A stretch of DNA of 64,000 nt from assembly GCA_019918135.1 (NCBI GenBank), contig WBZZ01001363.1:89501-153500 (forward strand). Direction: 5' to 3'. Each line of letters opens with the position of its first letter. Position 1 is the stretch's first letter. The notes below the pieces were generated by a model, which did not search any database, was not told the origin of the DNA, and saw nothing but the letters and a program-made list of their open reading frames with translations. The position numbers and the translations under genes are program-made. Origin of the DNA: Paulinella micropora (Eukaryota; Cercozoa; Imbricatea; Euglyphida; Paulinellidae). Shown piece by piece: positions 20,619 through 30,403 of this stretch.

Positions 20619-20719
20619 GGCACGCGGAGGGTGGCCCCCCTCCGGGAGAGGGAGGGAAGTGAGGCGAAAAAGCAGCGCCCGTGCCCCGCTCCACCCCCCC
20701 GGCCTCGCGGCGGCGCCGC

Positions 20720-22754
20720 CTACGCGGTGGCCGCCGGCCCGGGCGGTTCGGGCGCCTCCAGCGCCGCGGCCGGCTCGGCGGCCCCGCGCCGGCGCCGCCG
20801 CGAGGCGCGGAACGTTTCCGTCTCGCACGCCAGCCCGTGCGCGGCCAGCTCTTGTTGGTTGAGGACGGAGGCCTGGTTGCGGATCTTGCTGAGGTTCAGC
20901 TCCAGCTGCCGGCGCTCAATAAAACAGTCCAGCACTAGCAACTTGATATCGACGTGCCGGCCTGGCCCATGCGGCACGCGCGCTTCTCGGCCTGCAGCAG
21001 GTCCCCCCCGTTCCAGGTCAGCTGGAAGAAAAAGACGTGGTTGGCGGCCGTCAGGTGCACGCCCTGCCCCGCTGCCAGAATGCTCAGGACCGCGGCCTGG
21101 CAGCGCGGGTCGTGTTGGAAACGCCGGATGAGTTCCGGCCGCTTGGGCTGCGGGGTCGTGCCCGTGAGGGTGATGAAGCGGTCGGCCGCCGCGCCGTCGT
21201 CGCCGTCCCACGTGTGCTGTAGCAGCAGCCCCTGCAGCAGCTCCACGAAGCTGTGGTTGTGGCAGAACAGCAGGCACTTGTGGGGGGGTTGGGCCCGCTC
21301 GTGCAGCAGGGGGCGCACGTGCCGCTTGAAGAAGCGCGCCTCGATCCGGGCCTTGATCCGCATGGCGGCCTGATAGTACAGGCTAAAGGACAGGATCTTG
21401 CACAAGCGGCGGAAGGGGGGTTGTGCGCTCCCGGCCGCCGGCGCTGCCCCCCCGCTCTTTTCCTCCTCCTCCACCGGGCGCCCGGGCGGCGCCGCCGGCG
21501 CGGCGCTCTCGTCCTCCAGGCGCCGCCGCTTGCGCGCCGGCACCAGCGCCGACGCGGCGGGGGGCGCCACCCCCGGGGGCGCCCGGGCCGGCAGCCCCCC
21601 GAACTCCAGCAGGCACGCCTGCCAGCCCGCGCCACCGGCCGGCGCGGCCGCCGGCACGGCGGCGCCCGGGGCTCGGGCTCCCCGCCGTCGCCCAGCAGCT
21701 CGGTGACCTGGGCCGCCGCCTCTGCTTCCTGCTGCCACAGCCGGGCCAGGCGGGCCTGGTGGGCGGGCCGGAGCTCGCACACCACGACCGTGCGCCTGAA
21801 CGTGAACTCGCCTCCTCCCGCGCGAGCGTCGTCCGCGCCGGCGAACACCTGCACCCCGCACTCGCGGGCCAGCCCGTCCCCCGTGAACAGGCACAGCTTG
21901 GACAGCCGCTGGTACAGCTCGCCCAGGTTCGTGGAGCCCCCCGCGTCCAGCACACGTATCGGCCGGCCCGTGGCGCGGTCGAAGCCCCGGCGCAGGTACT
22001 GCCCCCCGCAGTAGCGCAACACGAATTCCTCGTACGTCAGCGCGCCCCGCGGCATGCCGGGCCCGCGCTTGTTCCAGACGCTGTCGGGGCAGAGCAGCCG
22101 CAGTTGCGGCCACAGGTGCCGCGTCCGGTTGGCGGGGGTCCCGGTCAGGCAGAGACAGAAGGGCACCTGCTGGTTAAAGTGGCTCAGCACCGTGAAGGCA
22201 ATCTTGCTGCGCGGGTTCTGCAGGCGGTGGCTCTCGTCGACCACCAGCGAGCCCAGGCGCAGGCCCTGGAAGCGGCCGGCCGCGGCCAGCGCGCTGACCA
22301 TCTCGTACGACATGATGTACAGCAGCGCACCCGGCAGCGGGAACAGGTCGCGGCCCTCCTGGATGACGCACACGTGGCTGGGCGGATCCGGGGCGCCGGG
22401 CGGCGGAGCGTCTCGCAGGCGCCGGTAGGTCTCCGGGCGGTGCCGCATGCCACACCACCGGTCGGCCTCCTGGAGCCAGTGCGCACAGTTCGAGGCCGGC
22501 GACAGCACCAGGGCGGGGAAACTCTGCTCCTGGCTCAGCCGCGTCAGGATGTGCAGCGCGATGGCGGTTTTGCCCCGGCCCGGGGGCAGCGCCAGCAGCG
22601 CCCGGCCCCTCTTGCTCAGCGCATACTGCACCGCCTCTTCCTGCAGGCGCGTCAGCCTGGGCCGCCGGGCTTCTGGCCGCCGGGTTTCTGGCCCGGCGCC
22701 CGGCAACTGCAAGGGGCTGCGGCCGGTGGCCGGTTCGGTGGCGCTGGCCGCCAT
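20720..22754 (-). CDS. SNF2-family helicase-like ATPase gene
   Basis: ATG 22754. N-terminal motor lobe: RLQEEAVQYAL (Q-motif area), LALPPGRGKTAIALHIL (Walker A), LVLSPASNCAHWLQEA, LVVDESHRLQN (Walker B, DESH), LCLTGTPANR (motif III). C-terminal lobe: KCLLFCHNHSFVELLQ, FITLTGTTPQPKRPELI, AAVLSILAAGQGVHLTAAN and CRMGQAG, the equivalent of HRIGQ. Domain order and DESH resemble SMARCAL1/ZRANB3 and the SNF2-like proteins of large DNA viruses. SNF2 motors translocate on DNA to remodel nucleosomes or forks. Between the lobes is an Arg/Gly/Pro insert. The gene is not in one frame (about two breaks), so it is probably a decayed copy, although G/C runs make assembly error possible. It is convergent to the kinase-like gene. 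Confidence 0.75.
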
Positions 22755-23078
22755 GCCCGCGCCAACACTGGGGTTTTTTTTTGGGGGGGGTGGCCCGTCC
22801 GCCTCGCGAGCGACGGCGCCCCGGCTCAGCCCCCCGCACTCCCCTCCCCCAGCCGCCGGCCGGGGGGCGGGCCGGGGGGCAGGCCGAGGGGCGGGCCGAG
22901 GGGCGTGCGGCACGCTCCCCCCCCCCCCCCCCGCCGCGCTCCCCCCCCCCCGCGCTCTTCCCCTTACCCGGCCCTCGTGCCGGCCCGGGGGGAGGAAGCG
23001 CGTGCGCGCCAGGGGTAGGTGGTTACTGCACTACGTAAACACACCCCGCTGTCTCCTTTCCCCCTCGGTAGCGCGCGG
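22755..23078. other. GC-rich divergent spacer with imperfect direct repeats
   Basis: Contains GGGGCGGGCCG-type repeats (22862-22903, three or four tandem copies of about 15 bases), a T run next to a G run (22774-22790) and two C runs (22918-22932, 22941-22950). Promoter sites for the SNF2 and LRR genes are expected; a TAC-rich AT patch (CTGCACTACGTAAACACACC, 23026-23045) is the most promoter-like stretch. Confidence 0.45.
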
Positions 23079-24233
23079 ATGCAATCAGCCGGCGGCGCCG
23101 GGGAGCCCCCGTCTACTGCAGTTTGGCTCCGCGCCCGGGACCGGCTGGGCTATGCCGGACTGCTTAGTTTGGCGGCGGTTGCCCCCGAGCTGGCCCAGCT
23201 CCTGCGCCGACCGGACTTTTGGGCGGGCTTCCGGTGCCCGCAGCTGGACCTCCAAACCTCGGCACAGGCACGGGCCTTCCTGGCGGTGGCCGGCGACGCC
23301 TGGAGCAGTGCCCGCGTCCACCTCAACGAGCTCCTGCTGGGGCGGGAGGGGCTCAAGGCCCTGGCCCCGCGCAGTCACAGCTTCCCGGGCGTGACAGTGG
23401 AGCGCTTCCTTTGCGCGGAAGGGGACCCCTCCTCCCCGAAAAAGTATTACAAGATTATTCTCACCGCCGAGCAGTTAGCCTGCCTGGCCGACACCTTCCC
23501 ACGCCTGCTGCGCCTAGACCTTAGCGGCTTTGCGGAGTTCCACGGAGACGGGCTAAGACCCTTGTCCAAACTGAAACGGCTGCAGCAGCTGGACCTCGTC
23601 CAAATGACTTCCTTCGGGCAGGACGGACCCCAGCCCCTGGCGGGGCTGCAACAGCTGTGGCGACTGAACCTCGCCGAGTGTCACAAGCTGTACGATGCGG
23701 GACTCGAAGCACTGACGCCGCTGAAGAGATTGCAAGACCTGGACCTCTCCGGCTGTGACTCGCTGGCTGGAACCGGGCTGGCGCGCGTGCCTAAGAAGAA
23801 GCTAGAACATCTTAGCCTCGCTCGTTGCTACTACCTGACAGACGCCGGTTTGAAGTGCCTGGCCGAATGTACAGAGCTACGGCACCTGGATCTCAGCGAT
23901 TGTCAACAGATAACTAACGACGGGCTAGCACACTTGCAAGGCCTGACCAAGCTACGGTACCTAAGCCTCGCCGGTTGTTTGAAGTTGGAGGACGCCGGGC
24001 TGCTGCACTTGACAAAGCTGACAAACCTGGAGTACCTGGATCTAGCACGATGTCTGCGCCCGACGGGCGCGGGGCTGCTGGGCCTGTCACACCTGTCTAG
24101 ACTAAGCTATCTAAACCTTACTTTTTGGCGGGCCGGTGACATTCGCCGGAGGAAGCTGGCGCATTGTCATGAGACGCGGGAAGAGGTGGAAGAACTGTTC
24201 CGTGAACTTCGTGCACCCGAGCACCCTGGCTAG
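23079..24233 (+). CDS. LRR protein of the cysteine-containing (AMN1/FBXL) type
   Basis: ATG 23079, 384 residues, frame whole. Residues 10-55 (LGYAGLLSLAAVAPELAQLL) look like a weak F-box helix pair. From about residue 145 to 370 there are nine or ten regular LRRs of 24-26 residues of the cysteine-containing class, such as LQDLDLSGCDSLAGTGLARV, LEHLSLARCYYLTDAGLKCL and LRYLSLAGCLKLEDAGLLHL. This LRR type is typical of eukaryotic FBXL proteins. Substrate binding in a ubiquitin ligase is the likely role. It is the most regular member of the family in the window and closest in style to the gene at 61998-63877. Confidence 0.8.
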   Translation: MQSAGGAGEPPSTAVWLRARDRLGYAGLLSLAAVAPELAQLLRRPDFWAGFRCPQLDLQTSAQARAFLAVAGDAWSSARVHLNELLLGREGLKALAPRSHSFPGVTVERFLCAEGDPSSPKKYYKIILTAEQLACLADTFPRLLRLDLSGFAEFHGDGLRPLSKLKRLQQLDLVQMTSFGQDGPQPLAGLQQLWRLNLAECHKLYDAGLEALTPLKRLQDLDLSGCDSLAGTGLARVPKKKLEHLSLARCYYLTDAGLKCLAECTELRHLDLSDCQQITNDGLAHLQGLTKLRYLSLAGCLKLEDAGLLHLTKLTNLEYLDLARCLRPTGAGLLGLSHLSRLSYLNLTFWRAGDIRRRKLAHCHETREEVEELFRELRAPEHPG

Positions 24234-24724
24234 CTCTAGTCCTCTTCCTCACAGAACGGGAAGGGACAGGGGAGCACCCCCACGACCCCCGCGTGGTTGA
24301 TCTGTGACCCGCGTTAGCCACTTGGATTAAACTCGAACCGCCGAAAGGCGGGCAGAGTTGGGTAGAACGCCGGCCCGGACGCGGGCGACGGCAGCCACCC
24401 GGGCCCCGGCCCGGATAGAAGAAGCGGGGACCTGTACGAGGCCGGGACCGACACCGGCGATGGCAATTCCGAAGTGGCGTTAGCTCTGCGTGACTGTGTG
24501 GTCCTAGTAGAGTAGACGCCAAGTTGTTTAATAAAAGCTGACGGCCAGCACTGCACTCTTGCGGACCAACTCGGCTCGCGCCACCTGCTGCCCCCCCCCC
24601 CCCCCCCGGTCGCCCACGCCGGCCGTGGTAGTTTGGGCAGAGACAGCCGGCTGCCGAAAACCAGTTGGTCAGGGGCCCTGCCGGTTAGTCTAGCGACCAA
24701 CGACACTGCAATGCTTCCACCCTG
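24234..24724. other. Convergent intergenic region with possible 3'-end signal
   Basis: No gene seen. It has TTTAATAAAAGCTG at 24527-24540 (see 12053-12066), a C run at 24592-24607 and a GCCCGGAC/GGGCCCCGGCCCGG stretch near 24372-24414 that can fold on itself. Confidence 0.45.
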
Positions 24725-25621
24725 CTATTTAGTCTGGCGGAGGGGGCTGGGGTCCCTGGTCGACCGCGTGAGCCTCACGGCCAGGGCGTGCTTGTCCTCG
24801 AAGTACCCCAGGACCTGCCCCAGGCAGACCCACCCGTCGTCCAGCTGGTGCCTGTCTTCCTTGAGCACGTCGATCCACCAGTCCGTCAGGCGCTGCAGCA
24901 TGCTCACCAACTCCTCGTCGTCTTTAGCCTCCCCGCCCGCGTTCTTCTCGAGCACGGCTAGCAGCCAGGCCTGTGCACACGGCAGAAAGCGCTGCTCCCT
25001 GCCGCGGCCGCGGGCTCCCGGGCACTGCGCGGCCGCGAACTTGCGCTGGAAATCGTTGCCGTCCTGCCGGTAAAACGACTCGGCGGGCAGCTCCCAGCAC
25101 GAGCCCGGCTTTCGGCCGCCGGCCCTGGCCTCCGCGCGGAGCTTCTCGTCGTCGTCGGCCCCGGTCCGGCTCTCGCAGGGGGGCACCCAGGCCTTCATCT
25201 CTGGGAACTGTGGAGTCTCATTCTGCCGGCGTTGTTCCGAGAGGTTGCGGGGGGGTGTGTACGTTTCCTTGATCAGCACGTAGCTGCCGTACGGAAACTT
25301 GCTGAGCGCCACCGTCTGGGCCACGGGATAGAAAGCCAAGCCCGCCGTCTGGACGCGGATGACTTTCTCGGCCTGCAAAGGGCTCGCGGTCTCGTCCGTG
25401 ACGCCGAGCAAGGTCTTGTGCAGGGGCGGCGTGGCCCGCGTGGTCTTGTCGTACAGGTCGTAGCTGTTCCAGGCATAGCCCAGGACCACATCGCTGTCGT
25501 CGGACCGCAACTCTTCGTCGCAGGTGTAAATCAGGTCTCCCTCCCGGATAGTGCCGTGCGAGCCCAGCACGGGCCTAACTTCCACGTACTGCGCTGCTTG
25601 CGGGGTCCACGTGATCTCCAT
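24725..25621 (-). CDS. Hypothetical protein, 298 residues
   Basis: ATG 25621, frame whole to 24725. It starts METIWTPQ-like (MEITWTPQAAQYVEVRPVLG) and has beta-rich blocks (EGDLIYTCDEEL, VIRVQTAGLAFYPVAQTVAL, FPYGSYVLIKETYTPP), then a charged middle and a helical end (WLLAVLEKNAGGEAKDDEEL, RLTDWWIDVLKEDRHQLDDG, WVCLGQVLGYFEDKHALAVR). I recognise no family. The ATG overlaps the 3' end of the RPB10-like gene by about 45 bases on the same strand, the compact spacing seen in viruses rather than in spliced host genes. Confidence 0.6.
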   Translation of the reverse strand: MEITWTPQAAQYVEVRPVLGSHGTIREGDLIYTCDEELRSDDSDVVLGYAWNSYDLYDKTTRATPPLHKTLLGVTDETASPLQAEKVIRVQTAGLAFYPVAQTVALSKFPYGSYVLIKETYTPPRNLSEQRRQNETPQFPEMKAWVPPCESRTGADDDEKLRAEARAGGRKPGSCWELPAESFYRQDGNDFQRKFAAAQCPGARGRGREQRFLPCAQAWLLAVLEKNAGGEAKDDEELVSMLQRLTDWWIDVLKEDRHQLDDGWVCLGQVLGYFEDKHALAVRLTRSTRDPSPLRQTK

Positions 25622-25826
25622 GGCGGGAGGCTTGCTGGAGGGCGCGCCTCACGACCTCCTCTCCACCCCAGTCCTTGGCACCTAGTAGCTTGCGGCGGCA
25701 GCACGCTACCAGCAGGCCCAGCGCGTCCAGTGCCTCGGCCGAGGTATAGTGTTCGGCTTTAAGAGCTTGGTAGGCGGGTACCAGGCAGCCTAGCGGTTTG
25801 TGGCACGAGGTGCAGTTGTACGGCAC
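25575..25826 (-). CDS. RPB10: RPB10-like RNA polymerase subunit
   Basis: The frame reads VPYNCTSCHKPLG, then AYQALKAEHYTSAEALDALG, then CCRRKLLG. Eukaryotic RPB10 (subunit shared by Pol I, II, III; RpoN in archaea) has VPVRCFTCGK, EYTEGDALDALGL and YCCRRMLL at the same spacings, so the zinc site CxxC...CC and the ALDALGL core are all kept. It is a zinc-bound scaffold subunit that joins the two largest subunits. It is far more diverged than any host RPB10 should be, while many giant viruses encode their own copy; this is the strongest single pointer to a viral origin of the GC-rich block. The first codons coincide with the left edge of the tandem array (25828), so the array inserted at the start of this gene. 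The C-terminal extension after RRALQQA has no RPB10 counterpart. Confidence 0.85.
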   Translation of the reverse strand: MPYNCTSCHKPLGCLVPAYQALKAEHYTSAEALDALGLLVACCRRKLLGAKDWGGEEVVRRALQQASRHGDHVDPASSAVRGS

Positions 25827-25827
25827 G

Positions 25828-26812
25828 CCTTGTTTTTTCTCACTTGCCTTTTTCCTGTCTGCTCGTCTGGCAGTTCAGCGTCGCCTTCTTCTTTGCTGTC
25901 CTTTGCAGCAACTGTCGATGCAGCTCCAAACGCTGAATCTCCCTGTTGAGACTCACCGAGCAAAGGGCTTTGAGGAACCACCTCGTCATCTTCACGTTCC
26001 TGTTCCTGCAAAAGAAAAAAAAATTCAGGTGGCACCACCCACACACTGGAACCCGTCATTCCATTTATGCATAAAAGTGGTGAGTGAAATGGGCTCGGAC
26101 GGAAAAAGTGGCTCCCAATTGGAAAACCGAAAAAAAGTGAAAAAGGCAGCCGAGCTTTTATGCATAAAAGTGCCAGCTGAAAATGGTTCAGACCTGTTCC
26201 TCAGTGGGATCCACTTGAGCAGCCTTTGCAGCCCTCGCCAGCAGGATCTCTTTCAGCTTCTTGTTGAGCTTGCCTACAGTTGCCACATGGAATCCATAAC
26301 CGAAAAAATCACCGCAAACAACGTAGGAAAGGGGGGGGGAAATGGGACGAATTCAAACACAGCCACACACAAAGACATCAAACAAGCAAGAAAGCAAACA
26401 GAAATCGAAACACACAAGAGAAACACAAGAGGGAGAGAAGTAGAGAACGAAAAGGAAATGTTTGTTGACCAGTAGGTGCAGCTGTTGTCACACCCTCTTC
26501 GAAGATGCGACGCAGATCAGGCTCCCAGGTCACTTGTTGTGGCAATTCTTGTGTGTTGCCCGAATGCATGCACCAACCTTCCTCCAAATGGAAGATGATG
26601 GTTTGCCTCTTCTCTTCGTGGTAAGCGTGAACGAGCCACATTCGACCAGTAGGAGACTTTTTGCTCTCAAACTTGCTGACTTGTCCAATAAAAGAAGGCA
26701 GAATGTTTTGCTCACACGGTGGCAAACTAGCGGGTAGGACAATCAAGTCACACTCGTAGTAGATCCACCAGTACCGAGCATCCTTCCCAGATTCAACTTT
26801 TTTTTGAGCCAT
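25828..26812 (-). CDS. 5' exons of the methyltransferase gene (unit 1 copy)
   Basis: Minus strand, ATG 26812. Exon 1 (26812-26470) encodes WWIYYECDLIVLPASLPP, FIGQVSKFESKK and MWLVHAYHEEKRQTIIFHLE, a compact beta-rich domain that could be BAH- or Tudor-like (weak). Exon 2 (26273-26194) encodes LNKKLKEILLARAAKAAQVD. Exon 3 (26005 downward) is acidic (EQEREDDEVVPQSPLLGESQ). Splice phases match at each GT-AG junction. Intron 26006-26193 carries two palindromes. The exon 3 sequence continues into the start of the fragment at 13311, which shows both belong to one gene type. The gene is cut off by the array edge in this copy; later units carry more of exon 3 but never the methyltransferase core. 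Confidence 0.6.
26021..26200. repeat. Intron module copy 1 (about 180 bp)
   Basis: AAATTCAGGTGGCACCACCC to CAGACCTGT. It fills nearly all of intron 26006-26193 of the minus-strand gene, carries palindromes at 26064 and 26155, and is homologous to 28158-28353. Further copies at about 31080, 36137 and 41188. Confidence 0.85.
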
Positions 26813-27261
26813 TGTCGCAAAGCAGTTTTGGGCTGTCGAGAAAAACAGAGAAAAGGCCGAGAGGGACTTTTTGCTCTCAAGGAAAACAAAAATTGCCCTG
26901 AGCTAAAAACATGGTTTTTTTTTGTCGTTTCATAATCTCGGGCCGCGGGATTCCAAATTTGAAGTACGGTTCGGATTGGCCCAAACAGGCATTTCCGAAC
27001 TAACAACTTAAAAAATGATTAGCCCAAAGCAGTTTTGTGGCACTGGTGCCACTGGACGTCCCCTTTGGACCCGCCCGGATTAGCGTTTATGCATAAAAGT
27101 TCCACATTCAACTCAGCCCAAACCTGTTTTTTCTTTTTTTTTTTTTGAAAAAATCAAAGCTGAAAAGGCAATTTGGAGCTTGTATGCATAAAATTTCCAT
27201 GTTCACACTTGACTTAGACAGCTTTTCATATGCATGACTTCTGAAAATGCATGTTTTTCAG

Positions 27262-29634
27262 ATCCTTAAGCGCGATTACCTTTCTACACTGAGAGCTCAT
27301 TTCAAAGCCCTCGCACAACAGCTTGAGAGCCAGCCACATCGACCTCCAGACGACGAGATCGTTCAAGGCGACCTAAAACTGCGCAAAAGTTCTACAAGTA
27401 CAGTACCCAAACCTTTGTTGAGCAACCTTGAAATGAAAACAATTGTTTTGGCAGGCGACTTTTTGGGGTTTGGATTCGAGGCGTGGCTGAAAACGTTTGC
27501 TCCAGATCGACTTCACCGCTACTGGGAAAAGATTGCGTCATTCCAAGACGGTCGTGGGGGTACTCAAAAGTTGGACGAAGTAAAGGCAAGATACCTGATC
27601 GCGGAAGGGAAACATTTGTTTGCTTCGTTCTTTGTCTTCACGGTGTTTCAGCAAGGACGACGTTTCACACACTGGGAGGTTGATCTGTGCCTCGAACTAA
27701 AACATCGTGGTCTCAGCAGAGAAGGGATCGATGTTCTCTCTTCTGCGGGCAGAATTCTTCCTTTGCGAAGCTTTGATGTGCACAGAAGCAAACGACTTGA
27801 AACTGTGATGGAAACAATCAGGTAACCAAGGCGTAAACTCTCACGAAAAACCATTGCACTCCTTGTTGAACACATTTTTGTCACTCACTCTTTGTTGAAC
27901 ACATTTTTTTTACAGTCAGTCTTGGCTTCAAGAGCAGGACCTGAAGGTTTTTGAAGTTGTCACCAGGCAACAACTGCTTTGTACACTGCTAACTGAAATG
28001 TTTTCAGTGAAAGGGCAGACATTTTCAGCCAAAACCGAACGAGTCTGAAAAAAGCTTGTAGTTCCAAACCGGACAGGGGACTTTGTGCACAAAAGCACAA
28101 AGTTAGGCCAGTCCATTTTGGAACAGTTACATGTTCAAACGGTAGCAGTTTTAAAAAAATTCAGGTGGCACCACCCACACACTGGAACCGGTCATTCCAT
28201 TTATGCATAAAAGTGGTGAGTGAAATTCGGCTCGGACGGAAAAAGTGGACCCCAATTGGAAAACCGAAAAAAACGTGAAAAAGGCAGCCGAGCCGATCCC
28301 AACATGGAACTTTTATGCATAAAAGAGCCAGCTGCAGATGGTCCAGACATGTCTGAACCGAACAGTTTGATTGTCGTGAATCGAGGTGTGTGTGATTTCT
28401 TTCAAAAAGGCAGTGAAACATGTTGAAACCACTCATGATGTGCATAAACATGCTAGTTCAGAAACAGCCAAGGCAGATGTCAGGGTGATTTCAGTGGAGC
28501 ATGCAAATTTCTTGAATGATGAAAACAGTGAATTTCAAGGCTTGCATTGTTTTTTCAATGTGTCTCTTTTTAAAACTTCCCTCAGTGCAAAAACACAAGC
28601 ATCTGAGTAAACCAGCATCACCGCACCTGTCAACATGCTGCTGTGCTAGGCAAAACGAAGCCCGTACTGACGTGATCTGGTCTACTTGGTTCGACAACTT
28701 TGCAACGAGTCTGAAGTTTCGCAATGTTGGTGTTCCCAATTTGGGAGTGGGCCCGTACAACAACGGACTGTGGACTGTTGTGGGTGTAATTCAGTCGCAG
28801 CGGTTGCAGCCTCCCAGCTTAGTGTGGAACGACTGCAAGAGAAACGCAATCCTTGATGATCTTTTTGAGCATGCTTTGACGGAACTTACACGAAGTAAGA
28901 TGCACGAGTTGCAAACCAGGAATCCAGACTTTTTGCAATGTTTTCAACAATCTGCTTCAAAGGAATCAAACAGAATTCCGCTCCGGTTGCATGTCAGTCT
29001 TTCCATCGACAACGATCCTGCAAACAAGGGAACTGTTTTTTTCGGTGTGCGGTTGGAAGACAAAAACATCGTGTCGAATGACGCGTTGATTCGTTTTTTG
29101 CAAAAGCTTGCAGCGGATCAAAGACAGGACGAAGAGCCCCGTTACAAGCTCTACACGGTGGATTCCAACATTTACAAAAGAATTCTCAAGGTGTGTTTTT
29201 TCAAGTGGTGACGAAGTTGTGCAAGAACAGCTTTTGCGAATGTGTGGTTTTTGCATGCAACGTTCGACTTGAGCGGATGCTTTGCTCACCTGAAGTCTTG
29301 GATGTGTGTGTTTCTCAGGCACTGGCATGTGCACAAGTTCTTGTGCATTTTGCTTTGGCGTGAGTTCAAGCGCCAAGTGTTCGGCCCGTTTTGGCATGAA
29401 CTGTTTCCTGACAAAAAATTCCGCATCAAGCCCCGACTGAAGACAATCACTGAAATCATGGCTTACCTGCGACTAGCTTACCCTTACGTGAGAAAGGACA
29501 TCCAGGACAGCTCTGACAACGCGGCCCTTCCAGAAGAAGCCAGAAAAGCCAGCGAGGTCTTTTGACGTTGTTTGAGTGGTTCATGCCCGTGGTAAGTCTT
29601 TTGCTCAGCTGTACTGTTGCAGAGTGCAGTGTAG

Positions 29635-29665
<31 letters not shown>

Positions 29666-30390
29666 GCAGGCCCAGGACCTGGGTTGCGTCATTCGTGAAA
29701 ACATGCCCAAACAAATTTGGGTGTACTTGCACAGAGCTTTGCATGTGTTGTTGCACTTCAAAGCCAACGAGTACACACATGTCCTGACGTTGCACCTGCT
29801 GATGTTGAACTACTGGCGAAGTTTAAACCACCCTGCTTGGCGAGCGTTCCAGCATGATCCCAGGTTGTTCTCGGAAGAAAAATGTGAACGAATCTCAGCA
29901 CCGTCGCGAAGCATTCTTTGAGCGACCCGATGCGGTTTTACCTTGAACATGTACAGCAAACGCTGTTGTTGCTGACCCACAGTCGTGAAAACCTGGGCGA
30001 AAGCTCCTGTAACCAGGACGGGCAGAAGATTGACCCTCGGGGTCCAGAGGTCGAGACGGCGTACAATTTTTTACTGGAGCTTGTTGCAAGCATTAAAGTG
30101 GGAACTGCGAGAATGTACCCTGTTGGCGCAGCCGAAGACTGGGATTCCAGGGATGACATGAAGAACAGGCTTGTTCCATTCGAGATCAAGTTGCAAGTCA
30201 AGAATGACGTTCTGCCTCAGTTCGACCGAAACGTCCAGCGCTGCAAGCGCCTTTCGGTTTTGAACTGGCCTGTCACTGTTCGCGCAGCAATTGAGGATGG
30301 AGTCGTTGCTGCCTTGACCAAGGGAAGAGATGTCGTACGAAAGGGAAGAGATGTCCTGCGTTGCTGCCTTGACCAAGGTCCTCGTTTCTG
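27262..30390 (+). CDS. Unrecognised spliced element gene, transposase candidate (unit 1)
   Basis: Exons by splice sites and frame: 27262-27821 (acceptor TTTTTCAG), 27916-28047 (phase-matched after the 94-base intron 27822-27915), about 28650-29190, about 29337-29570 and 29670 onward. The product has LGFGFEAWLKTFAPDRLHRY, QSWLQEQDLKVFEVVTRQQL, TDVIWSTWFDNFATSLKF, VPNLGVGPYNNGLWTVVGVI, RLHVSLSIDNDPANKGTVFF, REFKRQVFGPFWHELFPDKK and AWRAFQHDPRLFSEEKCERI. Conserved acidic residues in D-N-F, S-I-D-N-D and T-V-D-S would suit a D-D-E/D nuclease, but I cannot name the family. As the second gene of a mobile element it is the obvious transposase candidate. Not all junctions between the last exons keep frame, so this copy may be dead. 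It converges on the methyltransferase gene. Confidence 0.5.
28158..28353. repeat. Intron module copy 2 (about 195 bp)
   Basis: Same plus-strand orientation as 26021-26200 and about 85-90 percent identical by eye, with a 15-base insert before the second palindrome. Here it lies between exons of the plus-strand gene, so its orientation to transcription is opposite to that of copy 1. Further copies at about 33216, 38269 and 43322. Confidence 0.8.
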
Positions 30391-30403
30391 AACAACACAT
30401 GGC

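Noticed and set aside
29562-29921. Open frame with a run of about twelve valines, a possible membrane protein
   Set aside because: The valines come from an intronic (GTT)n tract just before a TGTGCAG acceptor; it is exon plus intron read-through.
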